A DNA stretch of 64,000 nucleotides from Methylobacillus gramineus (GCF_020532675.1 NZ_JAJAVE010000001.1:434001-498000); one strand, 5' to 3'; counted from the first letter of the stretch, positions 18,785 to 27,157 are shown. Numbers and translations: made by a program. Notes: generated by a model not told the origin, from the sequence alone.

Positions 18785-20817
18785 ATGACTCATTTTAATA
18801 ATAACAATTTTAAATTGTTCGTCTGGTTTCTCACTATGTTGCTGGCTGATGCTGAGGCCAACGCAGCTGATGAGTGGCTTGATCTTGGCACCCTCAATAA
18901 TGGTACATCCTCTAGTGCATGGGGAATAAGCGCCAATGGCTCGGTAGTCGTTGGTCAGGGAGGTGACGGACTTTTGGGTGATGCAGTCAGTGCCTTTCGT
19001 TGGACAGCCGCAGGAGGCATGATTAGCTTAGGCAGGCTTAACAATGGGGATGAGGCTATTGCTGGGGCTGTAAATGCTGCAGGGGATGTAGTCGTAGGTA
19101 CTGCCAATGATGGAGCAGCAGGTAATGTGAGTCGCGCTTATCGCTGGACTCAAGCCACAGGTATGGTCAGCCTGGGGACGCTTAATAATGGATTCCTATC
19201 TGATGCCAATGGTGTGAATGCCGCGGGAGATGTTGTGGTCGGTATGTCTTACGATGGTGCCGACAATAATGCAGCGCGTGCATATCGTTGGACTCAGGTT
19301 ACCGGTATGGTAAATCTTGGAACCTTTAATAATGGTGCTTTTTCGTCTGCTCAAGGCACAAATGCCGCGGGGGATGTTGTCATCGGCTATAGCGCAGATG
19401 GCAGTTTGGGAAATGCATCCCGAGCTTTTCGGTGGACACAAACTACTGGCTTAGTCAGTTTAGAAACACTCAATGGTGGAGATTCATCATTCGCGTTCGC
19501 AACGAATATGGTGGGAGATGTTGTTGTCGGGAAAAGTGAAGATGGAAGTGTAGGTGGTTTTGATAGGGCTTTTCGGTGGACACAGCCGACGGGCCTAGTC
19601 AGTTTAGGCACACTTCACGGCGGTTTTTATTCCGAGGCCCTAGGCGTTGACGGGACAGGTGACGTTGTTGTTGGCAGAAGCTTCGATGGAAGCCAAGGAG
19701 CAGACCGCGCTTTTCGCTGGACTTCTGCTACAGGCATGCAATCCATTGAAGAGTGGCTCTCTGCCGCAGGGGTTTCTGTAATTGGTCTTAGTACTAGTGT
19801 TGCAGAGGCCACAAATGCAGATGGCAGTATAGTGGTCGGTACACTAACAAATAATCACGCTTTTCTGGCTCGAGTATCAGTATTTGGTTCAGGCATAGTT
19901 ATCCATTTGACCTCGGCCAAAGTATTGCTCGTGTAGCCAATGCACCCACATTAGCATTAAACAATGGTGATTTGATTATGGATGGTAACCCCATGTTGAG
20001 TTTGCTACCAAATTGTAAACAGTCTGTTTGGGCTTCTGGTGATATTGGTCGCTACGATTCTAATCAATATGATAGTAATTTAGGTATAGGGGAGGTTGGC
20101 CTTGGCACACGTTTTTGCAACGGAATTCAGCTCAACCTTGCAGTAGGTCGTATCTACAGCAAGGCAGAAACTGGCTTCAACGGAAAAACATTGCTGCAGA
20201 GTACATATTTGAGGCCAGAGGTGATATATCAGTGGGGCAGTTCATCGCTACATACTACTTTGACAGGGCTTTATTCCTTTGGGGATGCAGATATTGATCG
20301 CGGCTATATCAATGCAGGCAATATGGTGCAATCACAAGGAAATACTTCAACTCATACAGCAGGTGCGCGAATTCGTTTCGATTGGCAGAATGCACTTAAG
20401 ATTGATTCCACTAATTTAACGCCCTATTTCAGCTTGAGCTATCTAAAAACTCGCTTGTCTAATTACACTGAGACTGGCGGCGGTTTTCCTGCTGCCTGGT
20501 CAAGGCGAAATGAAGATGCAACTACCTTACACGCTGGTGTAGATGTAGTTCATCCCTTGAATGCAAAAACTAATTTATTGGGACGTGTTGAAGCAGCTCA
20601 TCGATTCGAGAGTCAAGGAAGCGATGCTCATGGAGAACTACTAGGGCTAAATGCTTTTACGATTAATGGTCAGTCTATTAAACAGAGCTGGTTACGTGTT
20701 GGTGGAGGCGTCCAAAGTAATATTTTTGATGGTGTGGCATCCCTAATGCTGAACGTCACGACACGTGGTGAGACTCCCACTTATTGGTTGAACGCCACCT
20801 ATCGTTTGACATTCTAG
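18785..20817 (+). pseudogene. HAF-repeat autotransporter, interrupted by a one-base frameshift
   Basis: The first frame (18785-19936) has a signal peptide (ADAEANA) and about seven repeats of the HAF type, each with a LGTLNNG-like start, AAGDVVVG and RAYRWTQ/RAFRWTQ. It ends prematurely after FLARVSVFGSGIV. The continuation is in another frame, from about 19907 (DLGQSIARVANAPTLALNNGD) through the autotransporter beta-barrel, ending ATYRLTF at 20817 with the terminal Phe of outer-membrane barrels. Adding one T to TTT 19906-19908 rejoins the two. Intact, the passenger would be displayed outside the cell. It could be a true mutation, a phase-variable tract or a sequencing error. Confidence 0.8.
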
Positions 20818-21002
20818 ACTCGATATCGACATAGAAAAATTCTGTAAATCTAGATGAGTAGTACCGTACTTCTAGTCGAAAACTGTCAACCATAAAGCAA
20901 GGGGATGAAGCTACATAGCTGAGCTTTTGATCCTTGTCTATGGGGCTGATAGTGCGATAGCGATATCAGTGAGAGCCATATTCAATGTGCCTTTATGCTG
21001 CT

Positions 21003-21061
21003 GTTGGTAACTAAGTTTTTGGTAGGGACAGTTACCAACAAGATTGCCAACACTTACCAAC
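21003..21061. repeat. Cluster of TTACCAAC repeats
   Basis: GTTGGTAAC (21003-21011) faces GTTACCAAC (21031-21039), followed by TTGCCAAC (21044-21051) and CTTACCAAC (21053-21061). The layout resembles arm-type sites of tyrosine integrases but differs from the GTTACCCC arms of the integrase in this island. Confidence 0.5.
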
Positions 21062-21105
21062 GGATTTCATTGGATTAGCTTAGACATTGCTTGATAAAAA
21101 GACAA

Positions 21106-21130
21106 GAAAAAACCCGCATTGACGCGGGTT
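21106..21130 (-). terminator. Minus-strand intrinsic terminator, possibly the original ssrA terminator
   Basis: AACCCGC/GCGGGTT with a six-base loop, then TTTTTTCTTG on the minus strand. It lies 28 bp left of the att-like repeat, as expected if it belonged to ssrA before the island inserted. Confidence 0.6.
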
Positions 21131-21157
21131 TCAAGACATCTTGGGATGTTAATGGAT

Positions 21158-21175
21158 AGGTAATTGGTGCCGGGG
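21158..21175. other. Candidate left attachment site of the island
   Basis: AGGTAATTGGTGCCGGGG corresponds to the last bases of ssrA and its flank at 29879-29899 with one substitution and a three-base gap (GAG). Paired GTTACCCC repeats follow 62 bp inside. Confidence 0.5.
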
Positions 21176-21236
21176 TCAACTAAACAATCCATTGAAAGAA
21201 TTGTGCTGCAAAGGTTTGAGTAATTTGAAAATTTAA

Positions 21237-21256
21237 GTTACCCCCAAAGTTACCCC
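21237..21256. repeat. Left arm-type repeats of the island integrase
   Basis: Two copies of GTTACCCC starting at 21237 and 21249, 12 nt apart. The same pair with the same spacing occurs at 29751 and 29763 beside the integrase gene. Confidence 0.6.
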
Positions 21257-21398
21257 AAAAATTCAACTGTCTCTCTAGTTTTTGTAGCTAGCATCTCGAT
21301 ATGCTTTTTTTCCAATTAGAAATTTATTGACACCAGAGTCTGAATGTCTCATTTATGCAACTGGTTAGTTCATGTAGGATAAACATTACTACTAAGTG

Positions 21399-21623
21399 AT
21401 GAGGTTATTAGAATATGGCAACTACAGTGTATTTGACGAAGTGATTAAAGATCAAGGCGGGACAGACTCTTTGACGGTAGAGATCGGTCGATCTTCATAT
21501 TACGAGGGGGATAGTATTTATATAATCGTGGATGGCAAGACCGTGATTATGGATCGAGTTACTGCTAAAAGATTTGTGGATTGTGTTTTAGAGCTGGGAA
21601 TTTATCATGGTTTTGTAGAGTAG
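21399..21623 (+). CDS. Hypothetical protein, 74 residues
   Basis: Reads MRLLEYGNYSVFDEVIKDQG, then SLTVEIGRSSYYEGDSIYIIVDGKTVIMD and a C-terminal helix. It is a mixed beta/alpha sequence without recognised motif. There is no clear ribosome binding site before the ATG, and a GTG lies one codon upstream. It is the only plus-strand gene of the island, at its left edge, convergent with the cyclase gene. Confidence 0.45.
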   Translation: MRLLEYGNYSVFDEVIKDQGGTDSLTVEIGRSSYYEGDSIYIIVDGKTVIMDRVTAKRFVDCVLELGIYHGFVE

Positions 21624-21668
21624 TTGGCTATCTCGGTGGGAAGAGCAGAGGTAGAGATTTGAATGTAG

Positions 21669-22781
21669 CTACTTACCCATTTCAGGTGGGTGTGTGCTAT
21701 CACTGCTATTTTCCTCAGGGAGAGGGAATGTTTCCAAAAACGATTTAGAGTTATCCAGAGAGCCATCATTCGGTTCTTCGGGATCTCTTGCCTCTGCAAC
21801 CTGCTTCACGTTTTTATCGTCAATTTCAAGTTGCTTTGCGAAGGCTGCCTGATAGCGCAGGTAACTCTCCGGCCAACCATCGCTCCAGGCATCTTGTTCT
21901 TCGCCAAGGCACGGTCTGTCTATATTGGCTACAGTCATGAACGTTTCCAAAAAGTCACAAAGGGCGTGCGGCTGTATGTTAGTTTCACCTGTTAGCGCTG
22001 CTTCACGGCTCTTGAGTTTTGACTTTATCTCGCTTCGTTCCGTATTTACCGAAATTACCGGATAAGGTGCGCCATCGATAACACCTTTCAGGGGTTCGCG
22101 ACCATGATAGCCAAAAGTATGCGGGAATTTCCTTATGGTAGCAGCGCGAGCGAGTATAAATCCCAATTGAACTGAGGTGACGAAGCGATCATCGGAGGCA
22201 TTCTTTGCTATACGAAAACCGGTATCAATTCCTTTACCCAGAAAATCGAACCTATTGGGTGCAATATCTGCTTCTTTTTCAAACTCTTCGGTGTTCTCGC
22301 TCATTGTTCCGGCTTGGGCTGGTGCCTGAATGGGATCCACCGTGACAGCGATGCTTATATTCGGAGCTGGGAAGGCTGCTAGCCAACCAGCGCCCTTCAA
22401 TCGAAGAGGCTTTTCATCATCTTCCAAACGCTTAGAGTATTGCTCCAGTGCCTTGAGAAACGATGAAACGGATGCTGCTGTGTGTTCGACACTTTGAACA
22501 CGGCTACAGAAAATAATTTCGTCACCAATAGTCTTCCAGACGCGCGGGTGATTATCGTGAGTATCGCCAACTTCCTCACCAGATACATCAATTATCCGCC
22601 GATAAGCCTCCCCTACCTTGATAGGGAAGTCTTTATAAAAAGTGCGAAACTCATCAACCCACGCTGGAGATGGACTGCCATTTTGATGATCTGAGTGCTT
22701 TTTATTTGCCTTAAATGCGGTGGATCCGACAAGATCAACCGACATAAATAGCCGCATCCGGTAATTGGGATAATGTATCAA
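21669..22781 (-). CDS. Class III nucleotide cyclase-like protein of a two-gene island operon
   Basis: 370 residues. Class III cyclase elements are visible in order: metal-binding D16 in SVDLVGSTAF; K83 and second metal ligand D87 in VWKTIGDEIIF; D179 in FDFLG; D186 (usual Asn) and R190 in GIDTGFRIA; and LKGV near 231-234 before PVISV. K83 and D179 occupy the adenine-recognition positions of adenylyl cyclases. The 246-370 extension is not recognised. No membrane segment, HAMP or TIR domain. The TTG start at 22781 is two bases past the ImmA-like stop, and ATG 22757 is the alternative. It could make cAMP or another cyclic nucleotide. Pycsar-type uridylate/cytidylate cyclases belong to the same superfamily. 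Confidence 0.75.
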   Translation of the reverse strand: MIHYPNYRMRLFMSVDLVGSTAFKANKKHSDHQNGSPSPAWVDEFRTFYKDFPIKVGEAYRRIIDVSGEEVGDTHDNHPRVWKTIGDEIIFCSRVQSVEHTAASVSSFLKALEQYSKRLEDDEKPLRLKGAGWLAAFPAPNISIAVTVDPIQAPAQAGTMSENTEEFEKEADIAPNRFDFLGKGIDTGFRIAKNASDDRFVTSVQLGFILARAATIRKFPHTFGYHGREPLKGVIDGAPYPVISVNTERSEIKSKLKSREAALTGETNIQPHALCDFLETFMTVANIDRPCLGEEQDAWSDGWPESYLRYQAAFAKQLEIDDKNVKQVAEARDPEEPNDGSLDNSKSFLETFPLPEENSSDSTHPPEMGK

Positions 22782-22783
22782 AT

Positions 22784-23314
22784 TCAGAGACCTAAGGTGT
22801 TTGCGCGAACTTCGGCCGCGCTCTGACTCACACCAAATTTAGCAGCCGTATCAATTGGGCCCATTATTGGATAGGATTCACGGAAATCCTGTTCAGGCAT
22901 CAAAAAGGCTGCTGCGAACCAGTTGGCTTCCCATTCGGCTCGCTGCTGATTGAGATCTCCTGGCTGGACTTGACGTGTTGCCGCCATGGGGCGATCTGGA
23001 TGTTCTCGTTTGATTTGGGGGTAATGCAGGAAAAAATGACCTAGTTCGTGGGCAATGGTGAATCGATCACGTTCAGAAGTTGTAACGGTGGGAAGGAAAA
23101 TTTGAAACTCGCCGCTCGGTTGCACGACAATCGACTCTGGGAAATCGTCATCTGGACGTACTTCATCATGAAAAGAAATCCAGCCACCTAAGCGAGATAC
23201 AAAGGCTCGCATATCCTCGCCGATTTCATATTTCACATGTTTGGAGACCTCTTCGGCAAAGCGATAAACTGCCGCTTTACTGGCCCCAAGGGGGCTGGGC
23301 TTGATAAAATTCAT
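22784..23314 (-). CDS. ImmA/IrrE-family zinc metallopeptidase
   Basis: 176 residues. The gluzincin motif HELGH is at 89-93 (TIAHELGHFFLHYP), and the third ligand region is EWEANWFAAAFLMP with E129, exactly the ImmA/IrrE pattern. There is no N-terminal HTH domain, unlike many stand-alone regulators. ImmA-type peptidases cleave partner repressors: ImmA of ICEBs1 cuts ImmR, and Deinococcus IrrE cuts DdrO. It is first gene of an operon with the cyclase-like gene, separated by two bases, so the two proteins very likely act together. The substrate is unknown. Confidence 0.85.
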   Translation of the reverse strand: MNFIKPSPLGASKAAVYRFAEEVSKHVKYEIGEDMRAFVSRLGGWISFHDEVRPDDDFPESIVVQPSGEFQIFLPTVTTSERDRFTIAHELGHFFLHYPQIKREHPDRPMAATRQVQPGDLNQQRAEWEANWFAAAFLMPEQDFRESYPIMGPIDTAAKFGVSQSAAEVRANTLGL

Positions 23315-23767
23315 ACCACGCTCCTTCAGGCTGATTCGTCAATGCAAAATTATACAGAGTATTGTTGATATTTTCGAGTCTGAGAAAGCTTTCCCTGTAT
23401 TTCTCAGTGCTCTGTCAAGTTTGTGGCAATTTGCAGAAGTTTTTGCAGCAGGAATCTAGCGTCATCGGACATGTCAAAGTATTCATTAAATTGTTTTATC
23501 TAAAAACATCGTATTAATGGTAGAGAAGGTAGGCTAAGAATTGACTAGTAGGAGAGGTAGGACGAAAGGAGTGTTCTGAATGAATGGATCGCTCTAGCAT
23601 AGAGGATTCTCTTGCGGATGCGTACGCTACTTCTGAAAAACAAACAACGCTCTCATTAGTTCCGTGGCAAATCCTCCGGCTCGACCCTGTGATCGCACAT
23701 TTCTAAAATTCTGATTGGTGAGGTTGTTATAAGTTCCGTGCTTTGCATAAAACCTTCCCCTAAGACA
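23315..23767. other. Gene-less stretch upstream of the peptidase-cyclase operon
   Basis: No coding frame seen on either strand. It should hold the promoter of the operon starting at 23314, but no operator stands out. Confidence 0.5.
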
Positions 23768-23971
23768 TTATTTCCTTTTCCGAAACTCCCCAAAGGCCGC
23801 CGGAGCCTTATCAGCCCACAGGCCTAGCTTGTCTCTCTGTGCTAGATACTCAGCCTGGGCATAGATAGATCCTCTACATCCTGCTCCCGCTCGTACTTCA
23901 TATTTTAGTCGGGGATGGTTTGCCTCTAGCTTATTCTTACACGCTACCCTTGCGGCAATCTTGTGGTTCGA
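23768..23971 (-). pseudogene. Open frame resembling the C-terminus of a thermonuclease-like protein
   Basis: A 67-codon open stretch without ATG, GTG or TTG near its 5' end. It ends YAQAEYLAQRDKLGLWADK and then a basic tail, resembling the final helix and GLW motif of staphylococcal-nuclease-fold proteins. The catalytic part is absent. Probably a degraded remnant inside the island. Confidence 0.35.
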
Positions 23972-23983
23972 TCATGTTGGTTT

Positions 23984-24283
23984 TTATTGGCGTTGATAAG
24001 ATCCAGCACTTCCGAATAAGTACAACCCGATAATAAACCCCACATAGTAGCCAAAGCCTGTATTAGGCCTACCCATGATTTGAATATCGTTTAAAAGGTT
24101 GATTCCAATTATCGATAATAGCCATGAGCATATATTGATGGCTATGCTAATCGGCGCAATAACCCCATGCCAAATCCCAGAGAAAAATCCGTACGGTGAT
24201 ATAAAAGCGCCTTCATGATAGTGCATAGCACATCCAGAAAGGGCTAGGGCCATGGGAATAACCGCTATTAGAACTAATCTCAT
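23984..24283 (-). CDS. Small lipoprotein
   Basis: 99 residues. It has a lipobox LALSGC (Cys at 18) after a short hydrophobic signal, then two further hydrophobic segments (SIAINICSWLLSIIGINLL and YYVGFIIGLYLFG). A GGGGGAGGG ribosome binding site lies just before the ATG. It resembles short hypothetical lipoproteins found in many proteobacteria and phage regions. Function unknown. Confidence 0.65.
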   Translation of the reverse strand: MRLVLIAVIPMALALSGCAMHYHEGAFISPYGFFSGIWHGVIAPISIAINICSWLLSIIGINLLNDIQIMGRPNTGFGYYVGFIIGLYLFGSAGSYQRQ

Positions 24284-24330
24284 TTCCCTCCCCCAAAATG
24301 TTAACCGTTTGCTAGATTAAACTAGAATTG

Positions 24331-24978
24331 TCATTTATTCATTGCATTCATGGCGGAGTCCCATTCTTCTTGCTTGGTGCCCATCATGCTGGACCCGTAA
24401 CTGCCAAGACCTGCCAGAAGCCCGCCGGCAAGGGATCCATTATTTCGCACACCAGATAAAGCAGCCCCTGCAGAGTTGTTGGTTCGGTTGATGCTGGATT
24501 GGATGCCAGCAACCTCACTATTCAACTGCCCGCGCTTCAAAAGCTCATTGTTATACATCAGCCCTCCGGCATTTTGGCGACCCATCAGCTTTGCACGCTT
24601 GAGAATGTCATCTGTGGCCAGCGCCGTTGATGCTGCCTTGGCCCTTGTGTAATCTGAGGAGAGATTGCCCTCTGCTGACTTACGAATAGCACCGTCACTC
24701 CCACCATTGGCACGAAGTAAGGCGTCAACCAGGCTGCTTTCGTTTTCTGTAGCGGCCTGCTCATAGCTCTGATCACGCGTTGCTGGGTTGTAGATGTCCT
24801 CAGCAAAGGTCTCAACCTTGTTGGCCTTCTGATTGTTTTTGTCAGCAGTCTCGGCGGCCGCATTGTTGATGATTTTCTGCTGACGGTCTGCGGCATCTTC
24901 GGTGGCCTGCATATTCATGTAAGTGCCACCAGCAGCTAAGGCTGTAGCGATATATCCCATGGTTGCTGGTTCACACAT
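24331..24978 (-). CDS. Phage internal virion / DNA-ejection-like protein
   Basis: About 215 residues. The start MCEPATMGYIATALAAGGTY, with a Gly/Ala-rich segment, then a long Ala/Gln/Asn-rich helical middle and a glycine-rich C-terminus (AGGLLAGLGSYGSSMMG), is typical of small internal virion proteins of podoviruses encoded near tail genes. I place the start at ATG 24978, preceded by AAGGAAGGAAA. No other structural phage gene is present, so it is isolated here. The assignment rests on composition and the N-terminal pattern. Confidence 0.5.
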   Translation of the reverse strand: MCEPATMGYIATALAAGGTYMNMQATEDAADRQQKIINNAAAETADKNNQKANKVETFAEDIYNPATRDQSYEQAATENESSLVDALLRANGGSDGAIRKSAEGNLSSDYTRAKAASTALATDDILKRAKLMGRQNAGGLMYNNELLKRGQLNSEVAGIQSSINRTNNSAGAALSGVRNNGSLAGGLLAGLGSYGSSMMGTKQEEWDSAMNAMNK

Positions 24979-25182
24979 AATAGTTTCCTTCCTTGTTAGT
25001 TTTACCGTTACTGGTAGCGTATGCAATATGGGTTAAGTCCATGCTGTTGCAAGACTTCACTCACTTCTAAAGTTTCTCTTTGTAAACGATGGGTAAACCA
25101 AAACATAGTGGTAATTTTGCTAATTCATTAATGCTTGTATTACTGCTGAAATCACTTATTTACCAACATACGACATTGGAAA

Positions 25183-25236
25183 CGCTATACACAGGATAGC
25201 GAATTGTGTTTTTTGTCCTTAATTCGCTATATAGCG
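25183..25236. repeat. CGCTAT/ATAGCG inverted-repeat cluster
   Basis: CGCTAT-N7-ATAGCG (25183-25201) is followed by a perfect palindrome CGCTATATAGCG (25225-25236), each next to a TTGTGTTTT-type tract. It overlaps the stop codon of the relaxase gene. It could be a nic region, iterons or an operator. Confidence 0.45.
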
Positions 25237-25991
25237 TTTTGTGTTTTCCCATGCCCTACAGAGGTCATAATTTGCACGAAAGATTTTCTCTGACGCTTGC
25301 TGGGCTGGTGGGTTAATCCTAAGTGCTGAGCATAGGGTGTAGGGTCAGCGTGTATTGCATCTCGGACAAATGACCATAAGGCTGAATACCTCATTGGATC
25401 ATTGCTAAGTGCCTCTATTACTTGCCTGGCTAGCACAGCTTTGTCTTTCTCGCCCAGCTTGGCGCTTCCCTGGCTTAAGCCATATCGCTTGGCCACTTCG
25501 CTATAAAACAGATTTCTCAAGCGGTTCATGTTGCCTGTATTGCCGATCAAGTCACGCCCCTGCATACGCCCACCCACCAGCGGCAAGATAACGGCATGAG
25601 CATGTGGGGCAGCCTCATCCAAGTGGATATCGAAAGCTAGCAGCTCACCCTGCATATTGCGCTGCACCCAGGACAAGCAATCCTCGAAGAATGGTCTAGA
25701 GTCCTGCTGGTGGCGATCAATAGGGAGGCTAAAGAGGATTTCCACGCCCATCACGCCATTTTTACGCGGAGTTTCAATCCCTGCCTCAAGCATTGCCACT
25801 TTTGCCCGTACAGCGATTTCCCGTGCATTTCCAGCGCCATGCAAAGAGTAATTGAGCTTGATTCTTTCTGGAGCGATATGTCCACCAGCGCCACGGTCAT
25901 GTTGAATCTCTCTGCGATTATGCTTAAGTGCTTCCTCTATGCCATTCTTGCCCTTGATACGTCCCAGCCGGAATATGTGACTGGAGGCCAT
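25227..25991 (-). CDS. MobV/Pre-like relaxase
   Basis: 254 residues. The metal-binding motif of plasmid mobilization/recombination proteins is clear: FDIHLDEAAPHAHAVILPLVGG. The N-terminal HIFRLGRIKGKNGIEEALKHNRRE matches motif I of the family. MobV relaxases nick oriT and start conjugative transfer. This version is short, lacks the long C-terminal coiled coil of Pre/Mob proteins and ends in a basic tail. No other mobilization gene is present, so transfer would need helper functions. Confidence 0.75.
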   Translation of the reverse strand: MASSHIFRLGRIKGKNGIEEALKHNRREIQHDRGAGGHIAPERIKLNYSLHGAGNAREIAVRAKVAMLEAGIETPRKNGVMGVEILFSLPIDRHQQDSRPFFEDCLSWVQRNMQGELLAFDIHLDEAAPHAHAVILPLVGGRMQGRDLIGNTGNMNRLRNLFYSEVAKRYGLSQGSAKLGEKDKAVLARQVIEALSNDPMRYSALWSFVRDAIHADPTPYAQHLGLTHQPSKRQRKSFVQIMTSVGHGKTQNAI

Positions 25992-26017
25992 TGATCAGTC
26001 CATCCAATTCGCTACTG

Positions 26018-26641
26018 TCATGACAGGCTCTCCTGGGCAAGCTCGATTGCTGGTGGAATTAATGCCTGCAATGCGTCCTTGGCCCTTTGATATGCTTCCT
26101 TGCTATTGCTGGCGCCATGAGCCGCACTAGCCGCGATGAATTGTGCTGCCACCAGCATGCTTTTGTGTGGGAACGGCAAGGAGTGGCGTTCACCCGCGCC
26201 AATTCCTACAGCCTTGTTCACCAGCTTATTGAAATTCATGTGGATATGGCGGCCGTGGGCATCCAGGTTGGTCAGTTCGTCGTGCATCGCGTGATACCCA
26301 GGCAGATACTCGGTCTGGTGATTTTCCAAGGCTTTACGGGCGTCGCGGAATGCCTGCACCAGCTTCACCTTTAGTGCGCGCACCTTGGCGGTATTGCGGC
26401 TGTAGGAGAGTAACAGATAGGTTTGATCTTCGTTAAGCATGGCATAGCGTTCTGGTTGTCCACGCCCTTTGATTTCTCCGATTTGAAATCGGATTATTCC
26501 TAGCTGCTCAAAGTCTGGCTTATATGCCTTGATAAGCTTTGCCAGGCTTTCATGCTGTGAACCGAGGATATCTGCAATCAAACGGCTATCAATGCGTGGC
26601 TCGGATTTAGACTGGATCTGGATTGAGGACTGTGGGTTCAT
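26018..26641 (-). CDS. Rha-family phage regulatory protein
   Basis: About 207 residues. The N-terminal part matches the pRha domain (SRLIADILGSQHESLAKLIKAY, YAMLNEDQTYLLLSYSRNT, LVQAFRDAR). Rha proteins are regulatory proteins of temperate phages, originally linked to interference with phage growth under integration host factor shortage. The C-terminal half is helical and unassigned. ATG 26641 overlaps the upstream stop as ATGA, indicating coupled translation. Confidence 0.8.
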   Translation of the reverse strand: MNPQSSIQIQSKSEPRIDSRLIADILGSQHESLAKLIKAYKPDFEQLGIIRFQIGEIKGRGQPERYAMLNEDQTYLLLSYSRNTAKVRALKVKLVQAFRDARKALENHQTEYLPGYHAMHDELTNLDAHGRHIHMNFNKLVNKAVGIGAGERHSLPFPHKSMLVAAQFIAASAAHGASNSKEAYQRAKDALQALIPPAIELAQESLS

Positions 26642-26928
26642 GTTGCAGCCCTCCATACATAACGGGCTACGCGGTGCTGCTTGCCTTGGTCTGTGGCGCC
26701 GTTAGTCCAGACTGTATCAATCTTAAAGCCTTGCTCACGCAGTTCAAATATCCTTGTGGCCGGCATCATGATATCCAAGTCACGACGGGCTTCTATTGTC
26801 GTGATTGAGCCATGTTCTTGTAGCGCTTCAACCAGTCTAGCGCGTTGTGAAATAGCTGAGTTATTGGTATGCTGGTAAGTATGGTTTTGGGCTACTTTCG
26901 GGTGGCCTTTTTTCTTATTCACGTTCAC
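26638..26928 (-). CDS. Small winged-helix / HTH protein
   Basis: 96 residues from GTG 26928, with GGAGAGG seven bases upstream. The core RLVEALQEHGSITTIEARRDLDIMMPATRIFELREQGFKIDTVW is an HTH/winged-helix domain like those in small phage and island proteins. It precedes the Rha gene with a four-base overlap and follows an AlpA-like gene. Probably DNA binding. The target is unknown. Confidence 0.7.
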   Translation of the reverse strand: MNVNKKKGHPKVAQNHTYQHTNNSAISQRARLVEALQEHGSITTIEARRDLDIMMPATRIFELREQGFKIDTVWTNGATDQGKQHRVARYVWRAAT

Positions 26929-26930
26929 GG

Positions 26931-27155
26931 TTAGTCCTCTCCGTTGCTTTTGTTGATTTTTGCAACAATGTCCGCCCATGCCTCGGCGGAGGAGTTCATA
27001 TCTGAGACTTTCCATGCAATATCACCATCTGGTAGCCGGATTGGTTTGGGGAGGAGGCCGCGGTTGCACAAACTCAAAATTACCGAGCCTTGAAGTCCCA
27101 TTATGGTTTCTAGCTGAAACAGGTTATGAAGATGCTGCGTTGGTTCACCGTTCAT
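26931..27155 (-). CDS. AlpA-like regulator, diverged
   Basis: 74 residues. LFQLETIMGLQGSVILSLCNRGLLPKPIRLPDGDIAWKVSD has the layout of AlpA/excisionase-type winged HTH proteins (helix-turn-helix, then G-PKP and W-K-SD). It is clearly related to the next gene upstream, so the pair is a duplication. The start is two bases after that gene's stop. AlpA proteins control integrase genes and excision of P4-like elements. Confidence 0.7.
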   Translation of the reverse strand: MNGEPTQHLHNLFQLETIMGLQGSVILSLCNRGLLPKPIRLPDGDIAWKVSDMNSSAEAWADIVAKINKSNGED

Positions 27156-27157
27156 AA

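Larger units (their letters stand above)
20818..21157. other. Gene-less stretch left of the genomic island
   Basis: No coding frame seen. It contains the TTACCAAC-type repeats at 21003-21061 and a minus-strand terminator at 21106-21130. Confidence 0.5.

Noticed and set aside
21669-23314. Calling the cyclase-peptidase operon a Pycsar or CBASS system
   Set aside because: No known Pycsar effector (TIR, membrane, nucleotide-binding domain) and no CD-NTase fold is present, and the base-recognition residues look adenylate-specific. It is only a candidate new type.
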